Source: Stieleria maiorica
GTDB taxonomy: Bacteria > Planctomycetota > Planctomycetia > Pirellulales > Pirellulaceae
Direction: 5' to 3'
Length of the DNA: 64,000 nt
NCBI RefSeq assembly: GCF_008035925.1
Contig: NZ_CP036264.1
Span: 5,206,402-5,270,401 of the forward strand
Below, in pieces: positions 9,866 to 18,703 of this stretch; within the stretch, counting starts at the first letter, position 1; the number at the start of each line of letters is the position of its first letter. The notes under the pieces were generated by a model, which ran no database searches, was not told the DNA's origin, and saw nothing but the letters and a program-made list of their open reading frames with translations. A program made the position numbers and the translations under genes.

Positions 9866-11296
9866 ATGCCTAACTGTCTGATTGTCGCATCGCATTTCCC
9901 GCCGTTTCGGTCCGCGGGGGTGTTTCGGACGATTCGCGTCGCTCGGTACCTTCCAGAACACGAATGGTCGATCGAGGTTTTGACCGTCGACCCAAAGTCG
10001 TATCTCGCCGGTTCGAGCCAATCACCGGAACTGCTTCGGCGGATTCCCGAAGACGTCAAGATACATCGCGCGATGGCGGTCCATCCGCTGCAAGTCATGA
10101 CCGCGATCAAGTCCTGGAAGGGCGGCAAAAGCGACTCACGCAACGGCCAGTCCGTCGGCACTGCAACGCCCAAGGGCGAAACGGCCAAACGCCCCCCCGA
10201 ATTGCAATCGGTCTCGCTTCCGCAGCGAGTGAAAGATGCCATCACGGTCCCACTGATGACACCGGATCGTTGGATCGGCTGGTTGCCGTTCGCGGTTCGA
10301 AAGGGCCGACGAATCCTGAACACGCGGCCTGCGGACGTGATCTACAGTTCGGGGCCTCCTTGGACAAATCATTTGGTCGCCGAAAAGTTGCGTCGACATG
10401 CCATGATCCCTTGGGTTGCCGATTTTCGTGACCCATGGCTTGGCAACAACTTCCGTCCACGTCGCCAGGGCGACGATTGGGTCGGAAGACGTCACCAGAT
10501 GCTTGAAAAGCGGGTCATTGAATCGGCGAACATTGTGATCCTTAACACCGATCGCGCACGTCAATCGGTGCTCGAGCGTTATCGCGAGCTTCCGCCGGAG
10601 AAGTTCGTGGTCATCAACAATGGGTTTGACCCCGCTGATTTCGAGGACCTGAATGGGGATCCGTCTGCGTCCCCCGCTCTTCCGGACGGAAACCGTCCCC
10701 TGCGTCTGGTGCATACGGGTGCGTTCTACGGCAAACGCAATGTCGATGCGTTGATCCGAGCGATTGGCAGACTGGTGCAGGAGGGCAAAGTTTCGTCGTC
10801 AGATTTGCAAGTCGATTTGATCGGAGCGCAACGGCCTGGTCGGACGCATGAGAGGAATGTCGCCGAATCATCGGGGGCGGCCGACATGATCAACATCTTG
10901 CCATCGTTGCCGCATGCCCAATGCCTGGCACAGATGAGTGCGGCCGACGCATTGCTGCTGGTCCAAACCGAAGCTCCGCTGTGCATTCCGGGAAAAGTGT
11001 TCGAATACATTGCGGTCAAAAAACCTGTGCTGACGTTGGCCGGGGAGGGAGCGACCGCCGATCTGGTCGCGAAGGAACAGCTTGGTCCTTGCGTCGATCC
11101 GGAAAACAGCGACCAGCTCGCAACTTGCCTGCAACAATTCGTTCACCAATTCCGTGAAAACCGGATGCCATTGCCCGACGGGTCAGCGGCCGAACGCTAC
11201 GACGGGCGCAAGCAAATCAGGCAATTCGACACGGCACTTCGGGCGGCCATAGAAAACCATGCGAATGCGTCTTCCATCAACGGGGACGTTCGATGA
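9866..11296 (+). CDS. GT4-family glycosyltransferase
   Basis: A 476-residue GT-B enzyme. The N-terminus (LIVASHFPPFRSAGVFRTIR) is the acceptor-side Rossmann domain with the flexible loop typical of this group. The C-terminal half contains LVHTGAFYGKRNVDALIRAI and the donor-binding region ending in PGKVFEYIAVKKPVLTLAGE. It shares a 4-base ATGA overlap with the next glycosyltransferase, so the two are translationally coupled. A hydrophilic insert near residues 85-125 is not typical of the fold. Likely cytoplasmic, adding one sugar to the lipid-linked repeat; sugar specificity unknown. Confidence 0.9.
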   Translation: MPNCLIVASHFPPFRSAGVFRTIRVARYLPEHEWSIEVLTVDPKSYLAGSSQSPELLRRIPEDVKIHRAMAVHPLQVMTAIKSWKGGKSDSRNGQSVGTATPKGETAKRPPELQSVSLPQRVKDAITVPLMTPDRWIGWLPFAVRKGRRILNTRPADVIYSSGPPWTNHLVAEKLRRHAMIPWVADFRDPWLGNNFRPRRQGDDWVGRRHQMLEKRVIESANIVILNTDRARQSVLERYRELPPEKFVVINNGFDPADFEDLNGDPSASPALPDGNRPLRLVHTGAFYGKRNVDALIRAIGRLVQEGKVSSSDLQVDLIGAQRPGRTHERNVAESSGAADMINILPSLPHAQCLAQMSAADALLLVQTEAPLCIPGKVFEYIAVKKPVLTLAGEGATADLVAKEQLGPCVDPENSDQLATCLQQFVHQFRENRMPLPDGSAAERYDGRKQIRQFDTALRAAIENHANASSINGDVR

Positions 11297-12507
11297 TTCG
11301 CATCGCGCTGGTCGTCCATGGATTTCAAAATGGCGGGATCGAAAGATCGATCACGCGGATCGTCAATGGATTGGACGCCCAGCGTTTTGAACCTGTCATC
11401 ATTTGCTTAGACACGACAGGTCCCGCCGCAGACTGGCTCGAACGTGACGTTCCAGTGATTGAGATCGGAAAACGTTCCGGAAACGATGTCTTGGCCGTCA
11501 AACGGCTTGCCGACTGCTTGCGTCAACACCAAATCGATCTCGTTCAATCGCACAACTGGGGCACACTCGTCGAATCGGTCATTGCGAGAAAGCTGGCACG
11601 AACGCCCGTGCACATCCACGCCGAACGCGGAACCGTCGCGGGGATGGTCGAGGCGAGCGGATTGCGTTATTGGTGCCGAGCGAAGGTCATGTCGATGGCC
11701 CTGGGGAGCGTCGATCAAGTGATCAGTAACGCACACGCCGTTGCCGAGCGGATCGAATCGCGGTGCGGATTCAAGGCGGAGAATATCCAGATCATCCCGA
11801 ATGGCGTTCCCAATCCGGTCAACACCGATCACGCCCAGAATCGGCAACAAATTCGTTCGGAGCTTGGCTTGCCGACCGACGCGATCGTCGTCGGCAGTGC
11901 CGGACGTTTGGTCGATGTCAAAGGATTCGATTTGGCGATCACCGCGATCCAGCAAGTCTTGCAGTCCGAACCCAATGTTCATCTTGTCATCTTGGGTGAC
12001 GGACCGGAGGAACAGCGATTGAATTCGATCGCGGGCCGATGCGGCATCTCCGATCATATCCATTTTGTCGGTCGACGGGAGGATGTTCCCGCTTGGCTAG
12101 ACTCCTTCGACATCTACTTGAATTCCAGCCGCAGCGAAGGGATGAGCCAATCGGTGATCGAGGCAATGTCGGTCGGGTTGCCGATCATTGCAACCGACGT
12201 CGGAGACAATGCTTTGTTGGTTCAAGGTTCCCAATTTCAATGCGGACTCGTCTGCGAACCTGGCAGCGTCGAATCAATCGCAGGACAAATCGTAAAACTT
12301 GCCAGTGATTCAGGTTTGCGAGCTCGATGTGCGAATTCGGCTCGTTCGTGCCATCGTCAATTCTACAGTGACGAGACGTTCAATCGTCGAATCAGCGACT
12401 TGTACATTCGGCTGATGGGCCATCACAAAGGCACGACCGCACCTTGTGATGCACAACGACTTGCCGACCTGTCGATGCAAAAGCGACCTCAACAGTCAGA
12501 AGTTTAG
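11293..12507 (+). CDS. GT4-family glycosyltransferase
   Basis: A 404-residue GT-B protein beginning IALVVHGFQNGGIERSI, the Gly-rich loop of GT4 enzymes. The C-terminal half shows GSAGRLVDVKGFDLAI, HLVILGDGPEEQRL and the donor-binding SRSEGMSQSVIEAMSVGLP with the E-x7-E type arrangement of retaining GT4 enzymes. It overlaps the preceding gene by ATGA and is followed after 9 bases by the APH-like kinase gene. Sugar specificity cannot be read. Confidence 0.92.
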   Translation: MIRIALVVHGFQNGGIERSITRIVNGLDAQRFEPVIICLDTTGPAADWLERDVPVIEIGKRSGNDVLAVKRLADCLRQHQIDLVQSHNWGTLVESVIARKLARTPVHIHAERGTVAGMVEASGLRYWCRAKVMSMALGSVDQVISNAHAVAERIESRCGFKAENIQIIPNGVPNPVNTDHAQNRQQIRSELGLPTDAIVVGSAGRLVDVKGFDLAITAIQQVLQSEPNVHLVILGDGPEEQRLNSIAGRCGISDHIHFVGRREDVPAWLDSFDIYLNSSRSEGMSQSVIEAMSVGLPIIATDVGDNALLVQGSQFQCGLVCEPGSVESIAGQIVKLASDSGLRARCANSARSCHRQFYSDETFNRRISDLYIRLMGHHKGTTAPCDAQRLADLSMQKRPQQSEV

Positions 12508-12516
12508 TAATCGCCT

Positions 12517-13449
12517 ATGTCAGCCGTCGTCCAACACCGCACCAGCAGCCGCCTGTGCAAGCGAACTTGGGATGGAGCCGTTGTTTACGAAAAACACTAC
12601 GTCACCAATGATTGGGACGACGACATGGATGTCATCCGGCGTCGTGCGGCCGACGAGTTAACGTTATTGAATCAGCTCGCCGCGAGTGGTCTGTTCAAAG
12701 GGCGATTAGGATTGCTACAAATTGCGGCGTCGGATCCTGATGCGGCGATGATCGCCACGCACGAGATTCCTGGCGCGTCCTTGGATCAATATGTGATGCA
12801 GGGTGGCGACGTTGTGCACAATCTTGCCCCGTGGTTTCTTGCCGGACGCTGGTTGAAAGCATTTCACTCGATCCCGCTGACCGAGCGGGCCACGGAAGCC
12901 ACGTCACGACGTGATCCGACGGACATGGTCGAGTATTGCGGGCTCCGATTGGATTCACTCGCAGAGTATGGATACAACTGGCCGAAGACATCGCTCCGTC
13001 ATTCGTTTTTGGAGACGATTGCCGAATTGCAACGTCAGGTGAACGCCACGCGATATCAGCGTGTTTGGGTTCATTCTGATTTCTCTCCCGGCAACCTGAT
13101 GTGGGACGGTCGCACACTCACCCCGATCGACTTTGCGATGGTTTCCGACGGCCACCCGTTGGCCGATGCGACCTATTTGATCCATCGCATTGAAATGCAC
13201 CGCGTGTACCGCCCGTGGCTGCGGCTTCCGTCCCATGCCATCCGCCGGGCGGTGCTTCGGGGCTTGGGACTGACCGAATCGGACCATGCCGCTGCCTACC
13301 GCATGCTGATGATCAAGCATCTCATCTGCCGGCTTCACACGTATGTCCGCCGACCTGCCAACAGCGTCAAACAGGCAGTTCACGACCGATGGGTCCGAGG
13401 CATGATTCGCCGGCGGTTACTGCGACTCAACTCCGCAGACATCGCCTAA
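12517..13449 (+). CDS. APH/choline-kinase-fold phosphotransferase
   Basis: A 310-residue protein with the kinase catalytic loop HSDFSPGN (His186, Asp188, Asn193) and the metal-binding Asp of PIDFAM (Asp205). A short N-terminal lobe (residues 1-80) precedes a helical C-lobe. In polysaccharide loci such proteins are thought to phosphorylate a sugar or a lipid-linked glycan (compare the WaaP/Kdo-kinase group). It lies between GT4 genes and sulfotransferase genes, so a role in adding phosphate to the repeat unit or salvaging a sugar is possible. The substrate is unknown; no antibiotic-resistance role is implied. Confidence 0.75.
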   Translation: MSAVVQHRTSSRLCKRTWDGAVVYEKHYVTNDWDDDMDVIRRRAADELTLLNQLAASGLFKGRLGLLQIAASDPDAAMIATHEIPGASLDQYVMQGGDVVHNLAPWFLAGRWLKAFHSIPLTERATEATSRRDPTDMVEYCGLRLDSLAEYGYNWPKTSLRHSFLETIAELQRQVNATRYQRVWVHSDFSPGNLMWDGRTLTPIDFAMVSDGHPLADATYLIHRIEMHRVYRPWLRLPSHAIRRAVLRGLGLTESDHAAAYRMLMIKHLICRLHTYVRRPANSVKQAVHDRWVRGMIRRRLLRLNSADIA

Positions 13450-13508
13450 CGCCGCCTCCCCAATTCAAGTTTCTGCTTCCTTTCAGTCCACTTACACTGG
13501 CAATTGCG

Positions 13509-14486
13509 ATGACGTCTCACCCGACCGATGAATCGCCGAACTTTGACGCCTATTACGAGAGAATCAAGAACGAACCGACGTACATCATTCTCGGTGCCCA
13601 GGGATCGGGAACAAATTTCCTGTCTCGGATTCTTGGACGAACGCTCGACTTTTCCGTCACGCTCGATCGCTCGCTGATCGTCAATGCTGCGGCGAATCTT
13701 TGTCGTGATCGTTCGCAGTCGCGAGCTCAAGTGGAAGCCAAACGCATCGTCCAATCGCTATTCCCGGGTCCCATTCGAAAGCGTCTGTTGTCCAAACGGT
13801 TCTTCAACAAGAACCGCAAATACACGGGGATCGAAAAACACTTGCGGCACGCGATCACGGATTCGCCGGCCGATTTTGCCAACTTCTTCTACAGCTACCA
13901 TGCGTTCGTAGATGGAAAATCGCACAAGGGTATCAAGAGCGACGACATCTGGGAGAACATCGATCTTCTGCACGAGATCATTCCCAACTATCGCGTGTTG
14001 CTGTTGATTCGGGATCCCCGAGACAACACGATTTCCATCATGAAGAAGAACTTCGGACCACGAGAGATCTACAACGCCTCTCGATACGTCCGCAACCGAA
14101 TGGACCACTACATTTCGTTTGCCGATCGAGACCCGCAACGAACGCTCCTGGTCAAGTACGAAGACTTGTTAACCAATCCGTATCAATGCGCGATGAGGGT
14201 TGCCAAATTCGCCGACTGCGCGATCCCCGACACACTCCAGCAACAGATTGCCAATCTGAACATACGGCCGAACAAGCACCGTAAGTGGAAAAAACTTTCC
14301 GAGCGTGATTTGGCGACGACGGAAACGGTATTCGCAGATTTGCTGGATCGATTCGATTACGAACGCGGTGCCAGCTACGAGTACACGCCGACAGGATTGC
14401 AGTGTGCCGCACGCAATTTCAAAGATCTGTTGCTGCGGATTCCTCAAAAAGCGGCAGTCAAGACCCGTCGCTATGTTCGCGGCTGA
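13509..14486 (+). CDS. Sulfotransferase-family protein
   Basis: A 325-residue P-loop protein. The 5'-phosphosulfate-binding loop is IILGAQGSGTNFLSRIL (about residues 26-42). The 3'-phosphate-binding region is LLLIRDPRDNTISI, with the RDPRD motif typical of PAPS-dependent enzymes, and LLVKYEDLLTNP matches the later conserved helix. The ATG at 13509 is used because the frame upstream overlaps the kinase gene. Together with the next gene it suggests the exported glycan is sulfated, using PAPS in the cytoplasm. The target sugar and position are unknown. Confidence 0.85.
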   Translation: MTSHPTDESPNFDAYYERIKNEPTYIILGAQGSGTNFLSRILGRTLDFSVTLDRSLIVNAAANLCRDRSQSRAQVEAKRIVQSLFPGPIRKRLLSKRFFNKNRKYTGIEKHLRHAITDSPADFANFFYSYHAFVDGKSHKGIKSDDIWENIDLLHEIIPNYRVLLLIRDPRDNTISIMKKNFGPREIYNASRYVRNRMDHYISFADRDPQRTLLVKYEDLLTNPYQCAMRVAKFADCAIPDTLQQQIANLNIRPNKHRKWKKLSERDLATTETVFADLLDRFDYERGASYEYTPTGLQCAARNFKDLLLRIPQKAAVKTRRYVRG

Positions 14487-14533
14487 ATCGGCCCGAGATT
14501 CATCCAATCAGAACCTGCAGCATCTAGCTTCGC

Positions 14534-15382
14534 ATGAGCATCGTCCAGCGCGTCGTCAGTCGTCAACGCAAGATCACCAAATCGATCCGCTGGCGTGCTT
14601 TTTCTTCACTTGAACAATACCAGCAGATCGTATTTGTTGTCGGTTGCCAACGCTCCGGAACGACGCTGGTGATGAATTGTTTCGACAATGATGCTCGGGC
14701 GATTGTGTTTCGAGATGACAGCGTTTTATCGGGACATCAAGGCAATCGTCTTCGCATCAAACCGTACGCCGAAGTGAAGGCAATACTGGCGAAAACTCGT
14801 TGCCCGTTGGTCGTTGCAAAACCACTCCTGGACAGTCAACGGACTGACGAACTCCTTGACGACTACCCGCGGTCAAAGGCGATTTGGATGTTCCGTCACT
14901 TTCGTGGCGTGGTGGGATCCAATCTCCGCAAATTCAAGGGGCAAGTTGAAAACATCCGCAGGGTCTTGGAGATGCCCGAAGATTGGAGGGGCGAGCGGGT
15001 ATCCGATGAAACACGCGACTTCATTCGTCCCTTCGTGAACCCCGAGATGAGGCGTGAAGATGCGGCGGCCCTTGTCTGGATCGCTCGTAACAACCTCTTT
15101 TTTGAACAGTCGCTGCAGAACTGCGATCGAACGTTCCTGCTGCCCTACGAGGATCTCGTCAAGTCCAGTCGCGATACAGTGAAAGGAATCTACCGGTTCT
15201 TGGGGATCAGTCAGCCGACCAAACCGGTCGACCGATCCATTCATCAGCGAGCACTCGGTCGCGGACAAGACCTTGACATTCATCCCGAGATTCTGGCGCG
15301 TTGTGAAAACATCCAGCAGAAGTTGGTCGAGTGTGCCGCACAGAAGACGCGAGCAGTACGAATCGAGGAAGAACAGGTCTAG
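14534..15382 (+). CDS. Sulfotransferase-family protein
   Basis: A 282-residue protein with the P-loop GCQRSGTT (about residues 37-44) and the 3'-PAPS region KAIWMFRHFRGVVGSNLRKF, then LLPYEDLVKSSRDTVKGIYR, the conserved Tyr-Glu-Asp-Leu helix. It differs clearly from the neighbouring sulfotransferase at 13.5-14.5 kb, so it is not a recent duplicate. Its TAG stop overlaps the GTG start of the following deacetylase (TAGTG), suggesting coupled translation. It probably acts on the same glycan at a different position. Confidence 0.82.
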   Translation: MSIVQRVVSRQRKITKSIRWRAFSSLEQYQQIVFVVGCQRSGTTLVMNCFDNDARAIVFRDDSVLSGHQGNRLRIKPYAEVKAILAKTRCPLVVAKPLLDSQRTDELLDDYPRSKAIWMFRHFRGVVGSNLRKFKGQVENIRRVLEMPEDWRGERVSDETRDFIRPFVNPEMRREDAAALVWIARNNLFFEQSLQNCDRTFLLPYEDLVKSSRDTVKGIYRFLGISQPTKPVDRSIHQRALGRGQDLDIHPEILARCENIQQKLVECAAQKTRAVRIEEEQV

Positions 15383-16479
15383 TGGCCAGACGGATTAAAC
15401 CAGCACTCAAGCACTTCATGCTGTTCGTATTGAAGTACTCCGGTGTATTGCGCTGTTCACGACGTTGGACCACCCGCAAGGGGTTTCTGATCATTGGGTG
15501 GCACGGCGTCAGCCTTGAAGATGAACACAAGTATTTCCACACCCTTTTTATCTCGCCGGAGCAGTTCGAGCAACGAATCAAGTTTCTAAAGAACACGTTT
15601 CAGATCGCTTCGCTTGAGGAGTGCCTTGCGCAAAAGGAAGCCGGAACGATCAAGCCGGGGCAGGTGGTGCTAACGTTTGATGATGGGTACTACAACTTTT
15701 TACAGCGGGCCGTGCCGATCCTTGATCGATACGACGCACCGGCGGTTAATTATGTTGTATCGGCGCGGATGCTCGATGCGAGAAGCAAACCCAACCTTGT
15801 CCTCCGCGATTGTATCTACCGCACGAATTGCACGGAATTGGTCGCGGACGGCATCGGCTGTGAGCGGGCTCTGCCGCTGAGAAGCTCTTCGGATCGACGC
15901 CGTGCGGAGAAGCAAGTTCTCAAATGCTTGGATCAAACCCCAGCTGCCGATAAAGACGCGTTTGTGAATCGAGTCGGCGAGGCTCTGGGAATTGATGTCG
16001 GCGAGATTCGTCGACGCAGATTTTGGACCAGCATGACTGAAGACGAAGTTGCCGAGTTGGCAAACCGCAACGGGAAGTTCTCGTTGCAGTTGCACTCACA
16101 CGAACACATCAACGCGGTCGCGTTGGGCGACAAGTTGAGCGAAGATCTTCGTCTTTGTCGGTCAGCCATCGAAAAGGCGACGGGACGTCCGGCACGCGAC
16201 TTTTGCTTTCCCACCGGGCTCTGGTCCCATAGCACATGGGATGCGTTGCAGGAAAACGGAATTCGAAGTGCCGTCACCACGAGGCGGGGGCCCAACTTCG
16301 TCGAAACACACAATTACAACTTACGGCGGGTCATGGACGGCGGGGCGAACACCCAGTTGGAGTTTGAGTTCGAAGTCAGCGGCATCAAGTGGTTACTTCA
16401 CAGTTGGTTGCACCCCAAGGCGAAATACAACCCGAGTGAGAAACTCGCCCGATATCGGGATGACAAGGTGCGGTATTGA
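15382..16479 (+). CDS. Polysaccharide deacetylase (NodB family)
   Basis: About 365 residues. The NodB core has VLTFDDGYYNF (TFDDGY at 98-103) and the metal-binding His pair in LQLHSHEH, then CFPTGLWSHSTWDALQ. Unlike the XrtA-type enzyme at 8.9 kb it lacks the DUF3473 tail and has a longer insert between the motifs. GTG 15382 is chosen because it overlaps the previous stop and GAGGAA lies upstream; an earlier in-frame start would put ~50 bases inside the sulfotransferase gene. It may deacetylate a sugar before or after sulfation (N-deacetylation followed by N-sulfation is one possibility, an inference only). Confidence 0.85.
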   Translation: MARRIKPALKHFMLFVLKYSGVLRCSRRWTTRKGFLIIGWHGVSLEDEHKYFHTLFISPEQFEQRIKFLKNTFQIASLEECLAQKEAGTIKPGQVVLTFDDGYYNFLQRAVPILDRYDAPAVNYVVSARMLDARSKPNLVLRDCIYRTNCTELVADGIGCERALPLRSSSDRRRAEKQVLKCLDQTPAADKDAFVNRVGEALGIDVGEIRRRRFWTSMTEDEVAELANRNGKFSLQLHSHEHINAVALGDKLSEDLRLCRSAIEKATGRPARDFCFPTGLWSHSTWDALQENGIRSAVTTRRGPNFVETHNYNLRRVMDGGANTQLEFEFEVSGIKWLLHSWLHPKAKYNPSEKLARYRDDKVRY

Positions 16480-16552
16480 TTCTTCGAATGGTTCGCCGGA
16501 GATCACTTGCACATCGCAGATGCGACATGAATACAACGGATAGTGTGTTATC

Positions 16553-18703
16553 GTGAGTTTGATTGGAAAAATCCGAAAACTGCGACGCATGGGGCCCGCG
16601 GAAGTCGGCGGTCGTGTGCTGAGTGAGTTGCAAGTAAAAAAACTGCACTGGGCGGCTCGGCAAAACGGATCCAGTAATCGAGAGTTCGCCGTCCCAGTTG
16701 AAACTGCGATCCAGCGTTGCATCGACCTGGTTCCCGGTTCGGGCCAATCGGAGCTTGCGCGTCTAAGGACGCAGTATCCGCAATACTTCCAGTCACTTCA
16801 GAAGAAATCCGAATCGATCGGCGGTCGAATCGCATCTGGCTCCTACTCGCTGTTGGGCAAGCCTTTTTCGGCAGACCCCAAAATTTGCTGGAACACGGAC
16901 CCCACCACCGGGCATACTTGGTCCGATGACTTTTTCAAACAGGTGGCATATCACAAGTCGCCCGGGCACGTCGATTTCAAAAACATTTGGGAGTTGGGAC
17001 GACAGCAGTATGCTGTCGAATTATCACGTTCGTGGCTGCTTAATGGGAATCGCCAGCACGGTGAACTTGCCCGCGACATGGTGCTAAGTTGGATCTTCCA
17101 CAATCCGTTTTGCCGTGGGATCCACTGGACCAGCGGACTCGAGGTGGCGATGCGAGCGATCTCGTGGATTTGGACGCTTGCCAACCTGAGAGATTTTCCC
17201 TTTTGGGCGACACAGCAGAGAGAACGTGTGATTTCCAGCCTGGGGCAACACGCCTACTACCTGGAGAATCATTTTTCGTTCTACAGCAGCCCATACAACC
17301 ATGTCATCGGCGAGGCATCCGGACTCTGCTTGATTGCCTGCGTGTTGCGAGAGTCGAAGCATGCCAATCGCTGGAAGCGACGGGCGATCCAAGTTCTCAA
17401 GGATTTCGCCCCAAGGCAGTTTTACGCCGATGGATTTTGCGTGGAACAGGCGATGGGCTACCACTACTACACGCTCGGGTTCCTGGTGTTGGCGGAGTCG
17501 GCGATGCGCATCGACAACGGCGCGGGGCTGGGGATGGACGATCTGATGGTCCAGGCGTTTCGCACCGGGGTTGCGTTTCGACAATCCGACGGCAGTTGGC
17601 CGGCAATCGGCGACGTTGATTCGGCGCAGTCGATTCCAGTTGCTCGTGACGAATACTGGGATTTTTCGCCGATGCACCAGTTGGCCGCCGTCCTTTTCGA
17701 GGATCCACTGATCGCGGTCGAGTCGGATGCCGGCACGCAAGAGGAAGACGGTTTCGGGTTGGGTGACGAGCTGTATTGGTTGACCGGTTGCAACGGTCTC
17801 AGACGCAGGACAGAACTCTCGGCTCGGCCGACAAACCCCATCAGCGTCTTCCCCGATGCAGGCTACTTCGTCGCAGGGAACGGCAGCGATCATGTCGTGT
17901 TTGACGCCGGGCCGATCTCTCACGGATTGCATCGGGATTCGACACCCTCGGCGGCCCACGGACATGCCGATACGCTGCAATTGCTTTATCAATTCGACGG
18001 CAAGCCCGTTTTGATCGACAGCGGCATGCCCAACTACGCCGGCAACCCGCAACGTGCCGCCCATTTTCGTTCACCTCAGGCGCACAACACCGTCAGCCTG
18101 TCGGACGCAGAATTGGTTCGTTCCAGGGGCGTTTTGGATTGGTCAAATGAAGTCCAGACACCGACATTAAGACATTCGGGCGATTCCGACCGCTGGATCG
18201 CATTTGGCGAAATTCAATGGCCCGATTGCCGCATCGCTCGGCATATTCTTGCGATTCCCGGACGGGGCCTCTGGGTCGCCGACTTGCTGCACAGCGAACA
18301 TCCCCGGACCGCAACATGGCACTGGCAGTTTCCTCCCGGTTCGGACCTGACAATGCTCGCGTCGGAACCGGCGATTCACGTTCGGGGAACACCCCGATCG
18401 GTCCGCGCGGTCGGATCGGTGCCCCTGTCGACGGGTGAATTGTGTGATGGCGATGAGAACAAGCAACGTGGCTGGACCAGTCCTGGTTACGGGGTGATAG
18501 AACGCGGCTGCACATTGACCTATCAGGCGCACGTCGAATCCGCGGCGGTCGTTCTGACGCACTTTGGGGATTGCGCTGAAAACGTTGGCTTCGATGTCGA
18601 CGGCTGTCGCGTGCAGTTTTCAGCGACAGAAGACGATTCCAAGGCAGAATCGTGCGACAGCGCCGGCCGAGGCAACTGGTTCATTCTTCCTACGACGGCA
18701 TGA
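16553..18703 (+). CDS. Heparinase II/III (alginate-lyase) family protein
   Basis: A 716-residue protein. The N-terminal (alpha/alpha) toroid (about residues 60-370) contains the conserved PYNHVIGEASGLCLIACVL and FCVEQAMGYHYYTLGFLVLA segments. The C-terminal beta-sandwich includes the heparinase II/III signature SAAHGHADTLQLLY (about 460-475) and LIDSGMPNYAG. Families of this type cleave uronic-acid-containing chains by beta-elimination. No signal peptide is visible, which is common for the homologues in EPS loci, where they are thought to edit or release the polymer. The nearby AlgD-like dehydrogenase makes a uronic acid, consistent with a uronate-containing substrate. Start GTG 16553; the stop overlaps the ATG of the next gene. 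Confidence 0.88.
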   Translation: MSLIGKIRKLRRMGPAEVGGRVLSELQVKKLHWAARQNGSSNREFAVPVETAIQRCIDLVPGSGQSELARLRTQYPQYFQSLQKKSESIGGRIASGSYSLLGKPFSADPKICWNTDPTTGHTWSDDFFKQVAYHKSPGHVDFKNIWELGRQQYAVELSRSWLLNGNRQHGELARDMVLSWIFHNPFCRGIHWTSGLEVAMRAISWIWTLANLRDFPFWATQQRERVISSLGQHAYYLENHFSFYSSPYNHVIGEASGLCLIACVLRESKHANRWKRRAIQVLKDFAPRQFYADGFCVEQAMGYHYYTLGFLVLAESAMRIDNGAGLGMDDLMVQAFRTGVAFRQSDGSWPAIGDVDSAQSIPVARDEYWDFSPMHQLAAVLFEDPLIAVESDAGTQEEDGFGLGDELYWLTGCNGLRRRTELSARPTNPISVFPDAGYFVAGNGSDHVVFDAGPISHGLHRDSTPSAAHGHADTLQLLYQFDGKPVLIDSGMPNYAGNPQRAAHFRSPQAHNTVSLSDAELVRSRGVLDWSNEVQTPTLRHSGDSDRWIAFGEIQWPDCRIARHILAIPGRGLWVADLLHSEHPRTATWHWQFPPGSDLTMLASEPAIHVRGTPRSVRAVGSVPLSTGELCDGDENKQRGWTSPGYGVIERGCTLTYQAHVESAAVVLTHFGDCAENVGFDVDGCRVQFSATEDDSKAESCDSAGRGNWFILPTTA

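Noticed and set aside
9211-10323. 370-codon open frame on the - strand
   Set aside because: It runs antisense across the deacetylase and GT4 genes. The protein shows no domain and is rich in Arg/Pro/Ser, as expected from a GC-rich antisense frame.
12517-13449. Aminoglycoside resistance gene
   Set aside because: The APH-type catalytic loop is shared by many sugar and lipid kinases; the setting inside a glycan operon argues against resistance.
17084-18064. 326-codon open frame on the - strand inside the heparinase gene
   Set aside because: The sense strand encodes well-conserved lyase motifs over the same bases; the antisense product matches nothing.
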